33,810 nt of DNA from CAYSUS01 sp964434165 (GTDB lineage Bacteria > Planctomycetota > Planctomycetia > Pirellulales > Thermoguttaceae): the NCBI GenBank assembly GCA_964434165.1, contig CAYSUS010000079.1:1-33810 (forward strand), in the 5' to 3' direction. The translations under genes and the position numbers were made by a program. This document shows, one piece after another, positions 21,286 through 30,318 of this stretch; within the stretch, counting starts at the first letter, position 1, and the number at the start of each line of letters is the position of its first letter. The notes below the pieces were generated by a model. The model ran no database searches, was not told where the DNA came from, and worked only from the letters and a program-made list of their open reading frames with translations.

Positions 21286-24200
21286 TCACTCGATGTAGCG
21301 GCGGAGGAGGATCGTGTTCTCCACGTTGTGATCGTGGCCGCGCTCGAAGGCTACGGGGATCGAGCGGTCGATGATGTAGAACGCCCTGTGCCGCTCCATG
21401 CTGCCGGCCTCGACGCCCAGCTCCCGGCCGAGCTTGACGCCTTCGGGATGGTAGCTATTGATCGCGCAGGGCTCGGCCTCGAAGTAGCCCACGGTGACCC
21501 ACACGGCATAGACGTTCGACCGCGTGGTGACCAGGTTCCCCAATCGCTGCAAGGCCTGGTAGCGGAAGTAGGGGTTCTGGTCGGTGTGCCCGTGCATTCC
21601 GGTGTCGTCGTACTGGAGTCTGGGCTTGCGAACACCTACGCCCGGCTCGAACGATCGCAGCAGGGTCGCCTCGATCTCGTCCTCCTCGGTGTACATCGGC
21701 GTGGTGCCCTCCTTGGGCACCAGGTGCGAACCGAACCACGACCGGAAAGGGCGAAGGAAGCGGCTGGGGACCGAGCCATCCATTCCGAGCATGGCGCTCT
21801 GGATCGCAGCGGCGTCGCCGTTGGTTCTGGCGACTCCTTTTCGGCTCGTGGCTACGATGTCCCAGAAGCCGGTGCCCGACAGGCTGGGGAAGTCCAGCAG
21901 TCCCGCCGCGACGCGTGGCGAGGTGATTGTATTGACATTCACCCGGCCCGGCTCGCGGAACAGGGAGATTCCGTGGAAGGGAGGATGGAAGAAGTGGAAG
22001 TCGGCCGTGCCCGCAAGATCGCTGGGCTCGCCGGCGGTCGTGGTTCCCACGAAGGGCGAGGGCACGTGGACGAAGTCCATCAGCCGGTAGAACGACGGGG
22101 CCTGCCGCGAACCGTCGGGATTGGGCGTGCGGAAGAAGTTCACCAGGTGGGGGAACGGGACCTCCTCCGGCCCGGCGGGCGCGTAGGGGTTGAGCATCGC
22201 GGCGGCCGCCACCACCTCGTAATCGTGCAGCAGCTCGTACTGCCGCGTCGACGGCACCAGCATGAGCTCGTACTGGTCGACGAACGGCCGGTTGAGCCAG
22301 GTGAGCCAGGGGAAGGGCTCGTCGAGCGGACCGCCCTTGTACTCCACGGGCGTCTCGCGGGGCTCCTGGTCGGCGTTGAGCTCGCGATTGAGATGGCCGA
22401 GCGAATGGGCCAGGTTCTCGTCCAGGAAATAACCGGATTGGGTGCCGGCGCCTCGATCCGCCGGATCGAGCCATTCCGGCTCGTGGCGCCACAGGTTCCG
22501 CTGGTGATCGGAATCGTTGTGCTCGCCGCGCTCCCGGGTGACGACGAGCGAGATCGTGCCGCTATGCTCGGCCGAATCGTCCGCGACCCCGTTGAACACC
22601 ACCAGGTCGATCGCCATGGAATCGACGGTAATGTAGGGATTCGTGTCCTTGTCGTAGGGCCGCAGGGGATTCGCAAGCCGCTGGAGGTGAGCCATGCGGT
22701 ACCGGTTATACACCCCATCCGACTCGATGAAGCTGGTCCAAATGCCCTCCGGGCGGTTCTTGTCCAACGGCTCGTCGTAAGGTTGCGGGGTCGTATCTTG
22801 GCGGTACCCGCCATCGGTCTCACTGTAGTCCGTGAGGCCGTCCGGACCCTTCGTCGGGTAGTAGGGATCGGCTGTCCCGCCCGTCGGCAGGCTGTTCAAG
22901 TCGGTCGGCTCCGAAATGCTCAGCCGGAAGGGCGAATCGATGCCCACGACGACGGGGTCGTGGATCTTGGTCAGGGCCGGCACCCCGAACGTCCCGTTGT
23001 TGCTCACCTCCACCGTCCGGCCGGGTGCCGTTGCCGTCGGATTGAGGACGATCGACCGAGGGTTGGTCGAGTCGGCTTCGTACTCCGTCTCCAGGAGCGG
23101 GGTGGCGGTCTGAATGCCCAGATAGGTGACCAGCGGGTTGTCCATGCCGGTCGCGTCGGGCTCGCGAGGCCCGACCAGCGCGTAGCGGCCCGGCAGCACC
23201 GGCTGGATGCCGTCGGCAACACTCGGGTAGTACTGCTGGGTGTAGTTTGCCGTCTCTCCCATGTAGAGGCCGCCCGGCTGAACGAAAAACACGCTCCGTT
23301 CAATGTCGGGCCGCTGGGCCTCGTCCGGATCGTTCAGATCGGGCTGGGGATCCCCTTGCGCGACGCTGTCATCATAGGGGACGATCGCCAATCGCCAGAC
23401 CGGGGTTCCGTCGGGCGCGGTCTTTCGCAGGTCCACTCCGTAACCCTCAGGCCCGGAGGAATACAACTCCGCAGGCACCGGCTCCAGGTCGGTCCACGGA
23501 TTGTGCAGCTCAAGGAAAAGGGATCCGCGGGGCCGCAGACGCGAGTCGAAGTCGTCGTCCGGGTCCGTAGCCGAGGTCGTGCTCTTCCCGGTAGGATCGC
23601 TGGTCAGGTCCTCCACGCGCCGGTCGTGGCAGGCGAAGGTCTCCGTGATCAGCAACTCCGGCCGCTCGCAGCCCCAGACGACGTGAGGCTGCGCGATGCC
23701 GTCATCACTTGCGGGGTTTCCATCCACACCCCAGCCGCCCGTGTCGAACGGCTGAAGATCGTATTCGAAGCAAGTCATGATCGAGTCGCGGTCGCGGAAA
23801 TCGACCACGTTCACGGCCCACTGCGCGAGGAACCTGCAAGTGGCCTCGCGGTTGCCCAGGGTCGTGTCGAGGTAGTCCAGGTCGCACACCATCATCAACA
23901 GGCAGTACAGGTGCCGGGCGTAGAGCTGCCGCGCCGACATGTTCTGATCGATGGTGTCGATGTTCGAGTCGCCGTTGACGTCGTAATTGACGGCCTGGAT
24001 TCCGTTCGTGTAATCCAACTGGCACGAGGCGGGCGGGTTGTAGGGGGGCGAAACCCGCAGTTCCACGTTGCCCGAGGCCGTCTGGATGATGATCGTTTCG
24101 CTGGCCGCCTCGTCGGACTCATCGACCACGCCATTGGCGTTGTCGTCCAGTCCGTTGCCCCAGGGCCGGTTGATGTTCATCTTCAGGCCCGTCAGCATCT

Positions 24201-26250
24201 CGGGGGCAAGGAGCTTGCCCTGCAACAGGGCCAACGTGGCCCCGGTGGCCGTGTCGGGGAGCGCGAACTTCCGCTTGAGAATCTCGCCCACGTGCCTGGC
24301 CGGTCCCAAGGTCAGATCGTGGGGATAGCACGCGATGGGAGCCACGGGGATGTCCCAGCTCTCCGTCGTGACCTCGTTGCGGCGGTCGATCAGCATCGAA
24401 TTCAGCGGGTTGCCGTCCGTGGCGGTCAGGGCCGCCAGGCGTGGAGGCAGCGAGGTCGCACCCACGTCGTAAGGCCGGAGGATTCGCTCCAGCTCGGTCA
24501 CGGAATAGGCGTTATCCGCCAGCGTACTCGGCGGCAGCCCCCGCGGGGTCTTGGGCCCCAGGTTGACCTCGTAGGGGCTATCGCCCAGCGTGCTTCCGCC
24601 GCCGGCCCACCCCCCTTCCATCGCGTACAGGGGCAGGCCGTTGAGGTCGAGTCCCACGCAGAGCCGCCCCTTCATGTCCGGCGGCGAGCCGTACCCCCGC
24701 GCGGTCGCCAAGGGGGGAACCGCGGTGTAGTAGTTGGACGTCGGGTAGGCGAAGTGCTGGTTCTGCGCCAATGGATCGGTGCCCGAGATGCCTGGCTTGC
24801 GCTGGGAGGGGTCCGGCAGGTTCCCCTGCCCGTAACGCCCTTCGTAGCTCGCCGTGCCCCGCAACAGGGCCAGGTAGGTGGCGTACGATCCGGAGAACAG
24901 CCCGCTCAAGTTGATGTCGCCGGGTCCCCAGCCCACGCCCCGCGGCAGGTCCAGCGTGGCGGTGCCGCTTGCGCCGTTGGCGAACAGCCGGTTGGTGCCG
25001 GGAACTTCGGTCGTCGTGTCGGCCGGACCGTCGAAGCTTGCCGCCGCCTGGGCCGTAAACCCGTGCGCGTTGAGGTTCAGCCGGCCGTCCAGGTCCAGAC
25101 ACAGGATCGCCACCAGCGGCTTGTAGGCCCGGCCGTCTGACGTGTAGCGCACCGGCATCCCGATGTCGATCCAGATGCTGTCGGCGATCCCGTCGCCGTC
25201 GTTGTCCACGTCCCAGGCATAGTCGCACACGCCGTCCTGGCCGGCCGAACCGTCGGCCTTGACCAGATCGACGAACACCCCATCCCAGGTCGGGTCGAAC
25301 GCCTGCTGCCCCGGGTTGCTGCCGGTGAAATCCGGATGGTATTTCGAATGGTTGATCGGCCGGAGGATCACGTACTTCCAGAACCAGTCGTTCGACCAAT
25401 CCGGCTTCGACTGCCAGTACTGGACCAGGTCCGGCCGGTGGAAGGAAGGGATCGGCACCGGCATCGGGCCGTTGGCCGCGATGGGGTACGCCAAGTCCAC
25501 CGGCACGGCCAGGGCCATGTGCGGGTTCTGCGCGTCCGGGGCGTCGTAGTCCTCGTTGCTTCCGCCCTTATTCAACTCGGCTGGGTCCAGGCCGGGTTGG
25601 AGGGCCTTCTTATCCATCATGCCGCCTGTCGGATTCCAACCGAAACCCTTGCCGCCAAAGGCCGCGCCGTTGATCACCACCTGCGAGGTCCCCGCCGAAA
25701 GCAGGTTGGCGGCGGTGATCCGGTCGGTGGCGCGGAGGATGAGCTTCGTCGTGGTCGGGTTGTATCCCAAGATATGCGTGCTATTCCCCTTGGCCGCGCC
25801 GTTGAGGAACGTAACCACACGCCCCATCCACCACCACGGCTCGTCCAGCGGCGAGCCGCCCGGAGCACTCACGGTGACCTCGATGAGATGCCCGCCGGCC
25901 GTGGACGTGGGATTGGTCACCAGCCAGCGGAAGTCCAGCGCGTCGTCGTTACCCAGGTCGGTACCCTCTGACAACTCCGCGCTACCATACAAGTCCTCCA
26001 GGAGCGAGGTCGCCCGAAGCGGCGAGACCGTGTCCAGCGACCCGCGAAGCAGGGTCCTTACCACGTGATCGCATTCGGCGCGGGGGGCGACGACCTGCTG
26101 CTCGGCACGCGCCGCGGCGATCGAAGCTCGCTTGGCCTGCCCGGCGCTGATTACAAGGGTCATGGCGACCAGGCCGAACATCGCCAAAAGGCCGAGGATG
26201 ACCAGCAGCAGCACGCCCCGGCGTCGCGGTCGGCGTCGGTTGTACCCCAT
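21286..26250 (-). CDS. Giant membrane-anchored/pilus-associated protein with Asp-rich loops
   Basis: The 1654-residue product starts at ATG 26250 (AGGAG eight bases upstream). Residues ~8-38 are basic then hydrophobic (RRRGVLLLVILGLLAMFGLV), as in PilX/GspK-type minor components. Asp/Asn-rich putative calcium loops occur near 345-357 (DVDNDGDGIAD), 700-713 (DDNANGVVDESDE) and 756-770 (DVNGDSNIDTID); these resemble thrombospondin type-3 or dockerin/EF-hand loops. Near 1435, GRVNVNTIT resembles the INVNT segment of GspK. The C-terminal ~100 residues (SNVYAVWVTVGYFEAE; ERHRAFYIIDRSIPVAFE; ENTILLRRYIE) are a module I associate with large planctomycete proteins. It is the last gene of a prepilin operon, so a large pseudopilus-tip or surface protein is likely. 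Verrucomicrobial Verru_Chthon cassettes have a comparable layout. Confidence 0.72.
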   Translation of the reverse strand: MGYNRRRPRRRGVLLLVILGLLAMFGLVAMTLVISAGQAKRASIAAARAEQQVVAPRAECDHVVRTLLRGSLDTVSPLRATSLLEDLYGSAELSEGTDLGNDDALDFRWLVTNPTSTAGGHLIEVTVSAPGGSPLDEPWWWMGRVVTFLNGAAKGNSTHILGYNPTTTKLILRATDRITAANLLSAGTSQVVINGAAFGGKGFGWNPTGGMMDKKALQPGLDPAELNKGGSNEDYDAPDAQNPHMALAVPVDLAYPIAANGPMPVPIPSFHRPDLVQYWQSKPDWSNDWFWKYVILRPINHSKYHPDFTGSNPGQQAFDPTWDGVFVDLVKADGSAGQDGVCDYAWDVDNDGDGIADSIWIDIGMPVRYTSDGRAYKPLVAILCLDLDGRLNLNAHGFTAQAAASFDGPADTTTEVPGTNRLFANGASGTATLDLPRGVGWGPGDINLSGLFSGSYATYLALLRGTASYEGRYGQGNLPDPSQRKPGISGTDPLAQNQHFAYPTSNYYTAVPPLATARGYGSPPDMKGRLCVGLDLNGLPLYAMEGGWAGGGSTLGDSPYEVNLGPKTPRGLPPSTLADNAYSVTELERILRPYDVGATSLPPRLAALTATDGNPLNSMLIDRRNEVTTESWDIPVAPIACYPHDLTLGPARHVGEILKRKFALPDTATGATLALLQGKLLAPEMLTGLKMNINRPWGNGLDDNANGVVDESDEAASETIIIQTASGNVELRVSPPYNPPASCQLDYTNGIQAVNYDVNGDSNIDTIDQNMSARQLYARHLYCLLMMVCDLDYLDTTLGNREATCRFLAQWAVNVVDFRDRDSIMTCFEYDLQPFDTGGWGVDGNPASDDGIAQPHVVWGCERPELLITETFACHDRRVEDLTSDPTGKSTTSATDPDDDFDSRLRPRGSLFLELHNPWTDLEPVPAELYSSGPEGYGVDLRKTAPDGTPVWRLAIVPYDDSVAQGDPQPDLNDPDEAQRPDIERSVFFVQPGGLYMGETANYTQQYYPSVADGIQPVLPGRYALVGPREPDATGMDNPLVTYLGIQTATPLLETEYEADSTNPRSIVLNPTATAPGRTVEVSNNGTFGVPALTKIHDPVVVGIDSPFRLSISEPTDLNSLPTGGTADPYYPTKGPDGLTDYSETDGGYRQDTTPQPYDEPLDKNRPEGIWTSFIESDGVYNRYRMAHLQRLANPLRPYDKDTNPYITVDSMAIDLVVFNGVADDSAEHSGTISLVVTRERGEHNDSDHQRNLWRHEPEWLDPADRGAGTQSGYFLDENLAHSLGHLNRELNADQEPRETPVEYKGGPLDEPFPWLTWLNRPFVDQYELMLVPSTRQYELLHDYEVVAAAAMLNPYAPAGPEEVPFPHLVNFFRTPNPDGSRQAPSFYRLMDFVHVPSPFVGTTTAGEPSDLAGTADFHFFHPPFHGISLFREPGRVNVNTITSPRVAAGLLDFPSLSGTGFWDIVATSRKGVARTNGDAAAIQSAMLGMDGSVPSRFLRPFRSWFGSHLVPKEGTTPMYTEEDEIEATLLRSFEPGVGVRKPRLQYDDTGMHGHTDQNPYFRYQALQRLGNLVTTRSNVYAVWVTVGYFEAEPCAINSYHPEGVKLGRELGVEAGSMERHRAFYIIDRSIPVAFERGHDHNVENTILLRRYIE

Positions 26251-26321
26251 GTCCTGCTCTCCTGACTTGACGAAGTGCTGTCTTTGCCCTGGCCCGTTTC
26301 GCAATGGCTCGGCGGGAACGC

Positions 26322-27464
26322 TCATCGCATCTTCAGAAGGTCGCCGTCCACGGCGATCGACTCGGTATAAACCCCGACCACGCCCTCTATCAGCACGGCC
26401 TCGACACTGGCCCCACCCGGGACCAGGTCCAGGGGCCAGTCGGGCCCGACCACGGTGACGCCAAGCTCGGAGTTGCCTCCTTGAGAGACGACCTCGCCGA
26501 CCGCCACCACGCGATACCAGCGGAAGATGTCGTCTCTGGGGTTCGAGGTAGCCATGTTCGTGCCGATGAGGATCCATCCGTTCTTCTGGACCCGCTCCAG
26601 ATAGGCCTTGTTGGCTTCCGCCACGCTCAGCGTGACGTCGCCCCCGCCGTATCCGCCGCTGTTGAACGCGGCCGCGGCGATCACCTCCGCGTTGGAGGCG
26701 TCCAGGTCGCGCTTGTAGAACACGATTACCGAGCAGACAAGCCGTTGCCGGTCGTCGGCCTGCGGAATCTGGCCGGGCCGGTCCTTGTCTCCGATCGCGG
26801 GCGCGACCATCACCATCCAGGAGTAGTTCCCTTCGGAGTCGGGCACGTGGGACGAAGGGTTGAAGTTCGTATCGACCTGCACGGTCCCGCCGCTCCGAGG
26901 GCGGTACTGAAGCCTCGCCCGCTCGCTCGCACCGTCGGGGACATGAAAGACGATGTCATCGCGACCGACGAAGATCTCCCGAGCGGCTTCCGCGCCCAGG
27001 GCGGTTCCCGTCGTGTACGGGGTACTGCGCAGCGTCACGCGGTCCATCGTCGCGGTGGCCCCCGTCGCGTTGGGGAACGCATAGACGCCGTTCGCCTGCA
27101 CGTACAGCGGATCGATCATCACGTGGCGGATGGAGGTGTCGATGTCGAACCCGGTTCCGCCGATCCACATGGGGATTCGAGTCGCCGGGCTGTCCTCCGC
27201 CCACCGGAACGCCTCCAACATGCGCCGGGCCTGGATCTCGCGGAGGGCCGCGGTGCCCAGGGCGGCGGAGCGGTCGGCCTTCACCGCCTCGCGGATCTCC
27301 GAACCGCCCACCGGGATCAACGCGGCCACGCCCAACAGCCCGACCATCAACACGAAGATCGAGATCAGCACCTCCATCAGGCTCACGCCCGCCCGGGCGC
27401 GGCGGGACCGGGAGGACCGTGCGGCCGCGCGCGATCGGCATCGACATGCGGAGTGTCGGTTCAT
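26322..27464 (-). CDS. PilV-like prepilin protein
   Basis: The 380-residue product has a long basic leader (about 26 residues, rich in Arg and Ala) followed by the type IV prepilin signature RARAG/VSLMEVLISIFVLMVG. Gly is at -1 and Glu at +5, and a hydrophobic helix follows. The LMEVLISIFVLMVGLLG form is typical of PilV-type minor pilins. The rest is a long beta-rich globular region with no motif I recognise, much larger than ordinary PilV (~150-200 residues). The start lies four bases after the stop of the upstream FimT-like gene and uses a GGAGG inside its end. It would be cleaved by prepilin peptidase and inserted in the pseudopilus. Confidence 0.82.
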   Translation of the reverse strand: MNRHSACRCRSRAAARSSRSRRARAGVSLMEVLISIFVLMVGLLGVAALIPVGGSEIREAVKADRSAALGTAALREIQARRMLEAFRWAEDSPATRIPMWIGGTGFDIDTSIRHVMIDPLYVQANGVYAFPNATGATATMDRVTLRSTPYTTGTALGAEAAREIFVGRDDIVFHVPDGASERARLQYRPRSGGTVQVDTNFNPSSHVPDSEGNYSWMVMVAPAIGDKDRPGQIPQADDRQRLVCSVIVFYKRDLDASNAEVIAAAAFNSGGYGGGDVTLSVAEANKAYLERVQKNGWILIGTNMATSNPRDDIFRWYRVVAVGEVVSQGGNSELGVTVVGPDWPLDLVPGGASVEAVLIEGVVGVYTESIAVDGDLLKMR

Positions 27465-27468
27465 GGCG

Positions 27469-28545
27469 TCACTTGCCTCCCATGCTCTGGCCGGTCCGGG
27501 CGATGCGGCGGGAATCAACGAGACTGGCGGCATTGGCCACCTCCATGGCCCGCACCAGTCCGGTCTGCGGGTTGATGGCTATCCACAGGTTCGTGGTGTC
27601 CTGCCAGTTCCACAGCCCGTCTTCCGGCGCCGGGGGATTGGTCACCGTCGTGGCCACGCGCTCCTGCCGCCCCACGAGCAGGTACAGCGGCTCGACCGGC
27701 CTTCCGCCCTCCCACGTGCCCGTCGGCCAGGTGGAGTAACGGCGGCAGTACACGCGCTCGACCTCCCCCTTGGGCGAAAACATGACGATGACCGGCTCGT
27801 TGTCGGCGTCGTCGGCCGGCCGGAACGTGTCGGTCCGATTGCCGCTCGCATCGGTGCCGATCCCCGACCACCGCGTGTCGATGGCGATCGAGGTGGGCAG
27901 TTGCAGCGACTCGGCCATGGTCGGGACGGGCTGCCGGAAGATCTGGAACGCCATCGGCGGCGAATAGGACGGCTGGCTGGGCCACGGGACCTCGGCGACC
28001 CAGGTGGGTTGGTCCAGGGTCAGGGTCAACTGGTCCAGGTCCGGGTTGCCGCCCAGGTCTTGCATCGCCGCGATCCGATACATGGGCCCCTGGCCGCGGA
28101 ACTGGATCAGGTCGCCGACCTCGACCAGGTCCTGATTGATCCACTGGTTCGTGTCGTTGGGGTCCTTGTAGGCCCTGTACTGGCCCCCTCCCAAGCTCTG
28201 AAGCTGGAGCTTGGTGTCGAACGTATCGCCCGCGTACGGCGGCGGGACCTCGGCCAGAAACAGCGTGGTGCACGCCTGGTTCAGTCCGCTCTCGCGCTTG
28301 AAGATCACGCCGTGGGCGCGGCTGGTCTCCATGGCCTTGGCCCGGGCGATGCCCAGATAGACGTTGATCTGGCGCGCGGCCTCGCGCATGCGGCGGGACT
28401 CGGCCGAGGGCGTGATCATGGGCACGGCCACGACCGTGAGGATCAGCAGGATGGAGACCACGACCAGCAGCTCCATCAGGGTCATGCCCTGGCGGGCGCC
28501 GGACCGAACGCTCACAACCGATACCCTCGGCGCCAGGCGTTTCAT
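27469..28545 (-). CDS. GspH/FimT-like prepilin protein
   Basis: The 358-residue product has a leader of about 20 residues ending RQG, then MTLMELLVVVSILLILTVVAVPM, with Glu at +5: a textbook prepilin N-terminus. The following SAESRRMREAARQINVYLGIARAKAMETSRAHGVIF closely follows GspH/FimT proteins, where this helix is followed by a beta domain. The C-terminal globular part is about twice the usual size. GGAGG precedes the ATG by nine bases, and only one base separates it from the upstream stop. A minor pseudopilin of the secretion/pilus machine is the expected role. Confidence 0.86.
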   Translation of the reverse strand: MKRLAPRVSVVSVRSGARQGMTLMELLVVVSILLILTVVAVPMITPSAESRRMREAARQINVYLGIARAKAMETSRAHGVIFKRESGLNQACTTLFLAEVPPPYAGDTFDTKLQLQSLGGGQYRAYKDPNDTNQWINQDLVEVGDLIQFRGQGPMYRIAAMQDLGGNPDLDQLTLTLDQPTWVAEVPWPSQPSYSPPMAFQIFRQPVPTMAESLQLPTSIAIDTRWSGIGTDASGNRTDTFRPADDADNEPVIVMFSPKGEVERVYCRRYSTWPTGTWEGGRPVEPLYLLVGRQERVATTVTNPPAPEDGLWNWQDTTNLWIAINPQTGLVRAMEVANAASLVDSRRIARTGQSMGGK

Positions 28546-28546
28546 G

Positions 28547-29404
28547 CTACCGCACCTCCAGCCGGTGGTTGTGAATGTTGTCGTAGTGCGTGCCCTCCGT
28601 GGGGCGGCCGAACGTCTGACTGTACGTGTCGTTATTCCACGTATAGCTGCTTGCAGCGTCGAGTCCGCTGGCCCCGTCCGGACCGGCAGAGTAAATCAGA
28701 GGCACCAGCCGATAGGCGAGCGAATCCACGCGCATCGTATCGAGAGGATCGTGGTCCGTATCCACGTCGCCCGTCTGCAGGTCCGTGTCGGCGCCATTGG
28801 ACGGCAAGAAGCCGGGGGCCCAGCGGAAGAAGTAGATCGGGTGCCCCCAGGCGTCCACGAACTCCGGGGCCCCGTCGTTGTCCGTGTCGCCCACCTCGCT
28901 TTCGCTGAAATCCTCCCGCGACTCCGCGTCGCTCAACGTGACCAGCATGTAGAGGCACTCGGCGCTGCTGACGTCCCCGGAGGGGCTGCGTTCCAGCTTA
29001 TACCTTACGTAGGCGTTGGAAAGCGCGGGCCTCGTGCTCACGAACAACGGTCCGGTGTCCACGTCGGACCAACGCTCCGGCATCTCCATGCGCATGATAT
29101 CGCGGATGGCCTTCAGCCGGGCTTCGGCCGCCTGCTTGGGGCTCAGCCCCGTCGTGCTGATCGGCAGGCGTCGCGTCTGGTACGAGCCGTACATCTCCAT
29201 CACGATGTTGTGGAGCTTCATCACGGTCGATTTGGTCTTGGCGATGCGGGCGGTCTCGCGGGCGCTGTGCAACCCGGCCAGGGCCAGGCCGGCCAGCAGG
29301 GCGATCACCGTGATCGTGACCAGCATCTCGGTGAGCGTGAAACCCCGCCGTGAGGGGCACTCTGGCCGCCTTGCCGCCGTCGTGCCGGGCGATCGTGCGT
29401 TCAT
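28547..29404 (-). CDS. Prepilin-like protein 3 with DN-type C-terminus
   Basis: The 285-residue product starts at ATG 29404, overlapping the upstream stop (ATGA). The leader ends in SRRG and is followed by FTLTEMLVTITVIALLAGLAL, a prepilin cleavage and assembly helix with Glu at +5. The middle contains EVGDTDNDGAPEFVDAWGHPIYFFRW, an Asp-rich loop followed by a segment common to GspG-like pseudopilins (DxWGxPxxF), and DGASGLDAASSYTWNND. The end reads GTHYDNIHNHRLEVR, related to the C-termini of the two upstream prepilins. It is one of five successive prepilin genes. Confidence 0.82.
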   Translation of the reverse strand: MNARSPGTTAARRPECPSRRGFTLTEMLVTITVIALLAGLALAGLHSARETARIAKTKSTVMKLHNIVMEMYGSYQTRRLPISTTGLSPKQAAEARLKAIRDIMRMEMPERWSDVDTGPLFVSTRPALSNAYVRYKLERSPSGDVSSAECLYMLVTLSDAESREDFSESEVGDTDNDGAPEFVDAWGHPIYFFRWAPGFLPSNGADTDLQTGDVDTDHDPLDTMRVDSLAYRLVPLIYSAGPDGASGLDAASSYTWNNDTYSQTFGRPTEGTHYDNIHNHRLEVR

Positions 29405-30318
29405 TGGATCTCGTCCTCGATCGAGCCCTTGCCGAAGTTGACGTGGTTGTCGTAGTCGGCCTCGGTGACGTTGTCGCCGGTCTGCGAGTTGCGCACGGTC
29501 GCCGAATTGGCCCCGAAACGGCCGTCGAAGCCGGCGGAGACGAGCTGGTACTTGTCCCGGTTGCGCCAGCCGTCGGTGCCCGCGTACGGCACGGCGACCG
29601 TGCTGCTCGCCGCGTGCGCGTAGGAGATGGGCGTCGTGCCCGAGGCATCGTAATACGTGTACTGCTGCGTGGCCGCGTCCTTCCTGGCGCGGAAGTACAC
29701 CAGCGGGGCGTCGTCGATGTGCGGCGGGAAGTACTGCATGGCGCCCGCCGGACCCGGCTTGAGCCGGTCGTGGTTGAACTCGTAGAGAGGCTTGGTCCGC
29801 GAGCTGGAGGTGTGGAACGGGTCGGCCGCGTTGGCGCTGAACCCGGCCGGCATCGGGTCGTACACGCCGTCCACCCAGCGGCCGATCCCGCCCAGCCAGA
29901 AGACGAGGGCCTCGGGCGGGGTCATGGCGTTCGCGTCGATCCCCGTCTCCGCGCCGCCTCCGTCGGGATCGGTCGCGTCGCTCAGATTCTGGACGAAGGT
30001 GCTCCACTGCGTGGCCAGGTCGCCCGAAAGACGGTACTCCGGGAACCGCTTCCTCAAGTGCGAAAGCACCCGGGCCTGATCGGTGAAGTCGGCCGGGTAC
30101 TCGCCGTAGGTCTGCTTGTAGATCTTCAGGGCCTGGTCGATCTCGCCCATCGTCGAGCGCACGACGCCGTTGAGCGTGCTCACCCGCACGCGGATGGCCA
30201 CGGCCGAGGTGAGCCCCACGAGGATGGCGATAATGACCACCACGGTGAGCAGCTCGACGAGCGTGAAGCCGCCCCGCCGCGCCGGGTCCGATCGCCGATT
30301 CGTGTCTGGCCGTCTCAT
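29401..30318 (-). CDS. GspG-like prepilin protein 2
   Basis: The 305-residue product has a leader ending RRGG, then FTLVELLTVVVIIAILVGLTSA: prepilin peptidase site, Glu at +5 and the GspG-type helix. It then reads IDQALKIYKQTYGEYPADF, the region that in GspG precedes the globular head, and contains PPEALVFWLGGIG and YQLVSAGFDGRFG (compare GspG SxGxDG). The end is DYDNHVNFGKGSIEDEIQ. Both PEALVFWLGG and the terminal DN-NF motif are shared with the upstream neighbour, so the two are tandem paralogues. It overlaps its neighbours at both ends by ATGA. Confidence 0.86.
   Translation of the reverse strand: MRRPDTNRRSDPARRGGFTLVELLTVVVIIAILVGLTSAVAIRVRVSTLNGVVRSTMGEIDQALKIYKQTYGEYPADFTDQARVLSHLRKRFPEYRLSGDLATQWSTFVQNLSDATDPDGGGAETGIDANAMTPPEALVFWLGGIGRWVDGVYDPMPAGFSANAADPFHTSSSRTKPLYEFNHDRLKPGPAGAMQYFPPHIDDAPLVYFRARKDAATQQYTYYDASGTTPISYAHAASSTVAVPYAGTDGWRNRDKYQLVSAGFDGRFGANSATVRNSQTGDNVTEADYDNHVNFGKGSIEDEIQ

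Noticed and set aside
21238..25140. A 1300-codon open frame on the + strand
   Set aside because: It is antisense to the giant 21286-26250 gene; its translation is low-complexity (rich in Arg, Val, Gly, His) with no motifs. Such shadows are expected in GC-rich DNA.
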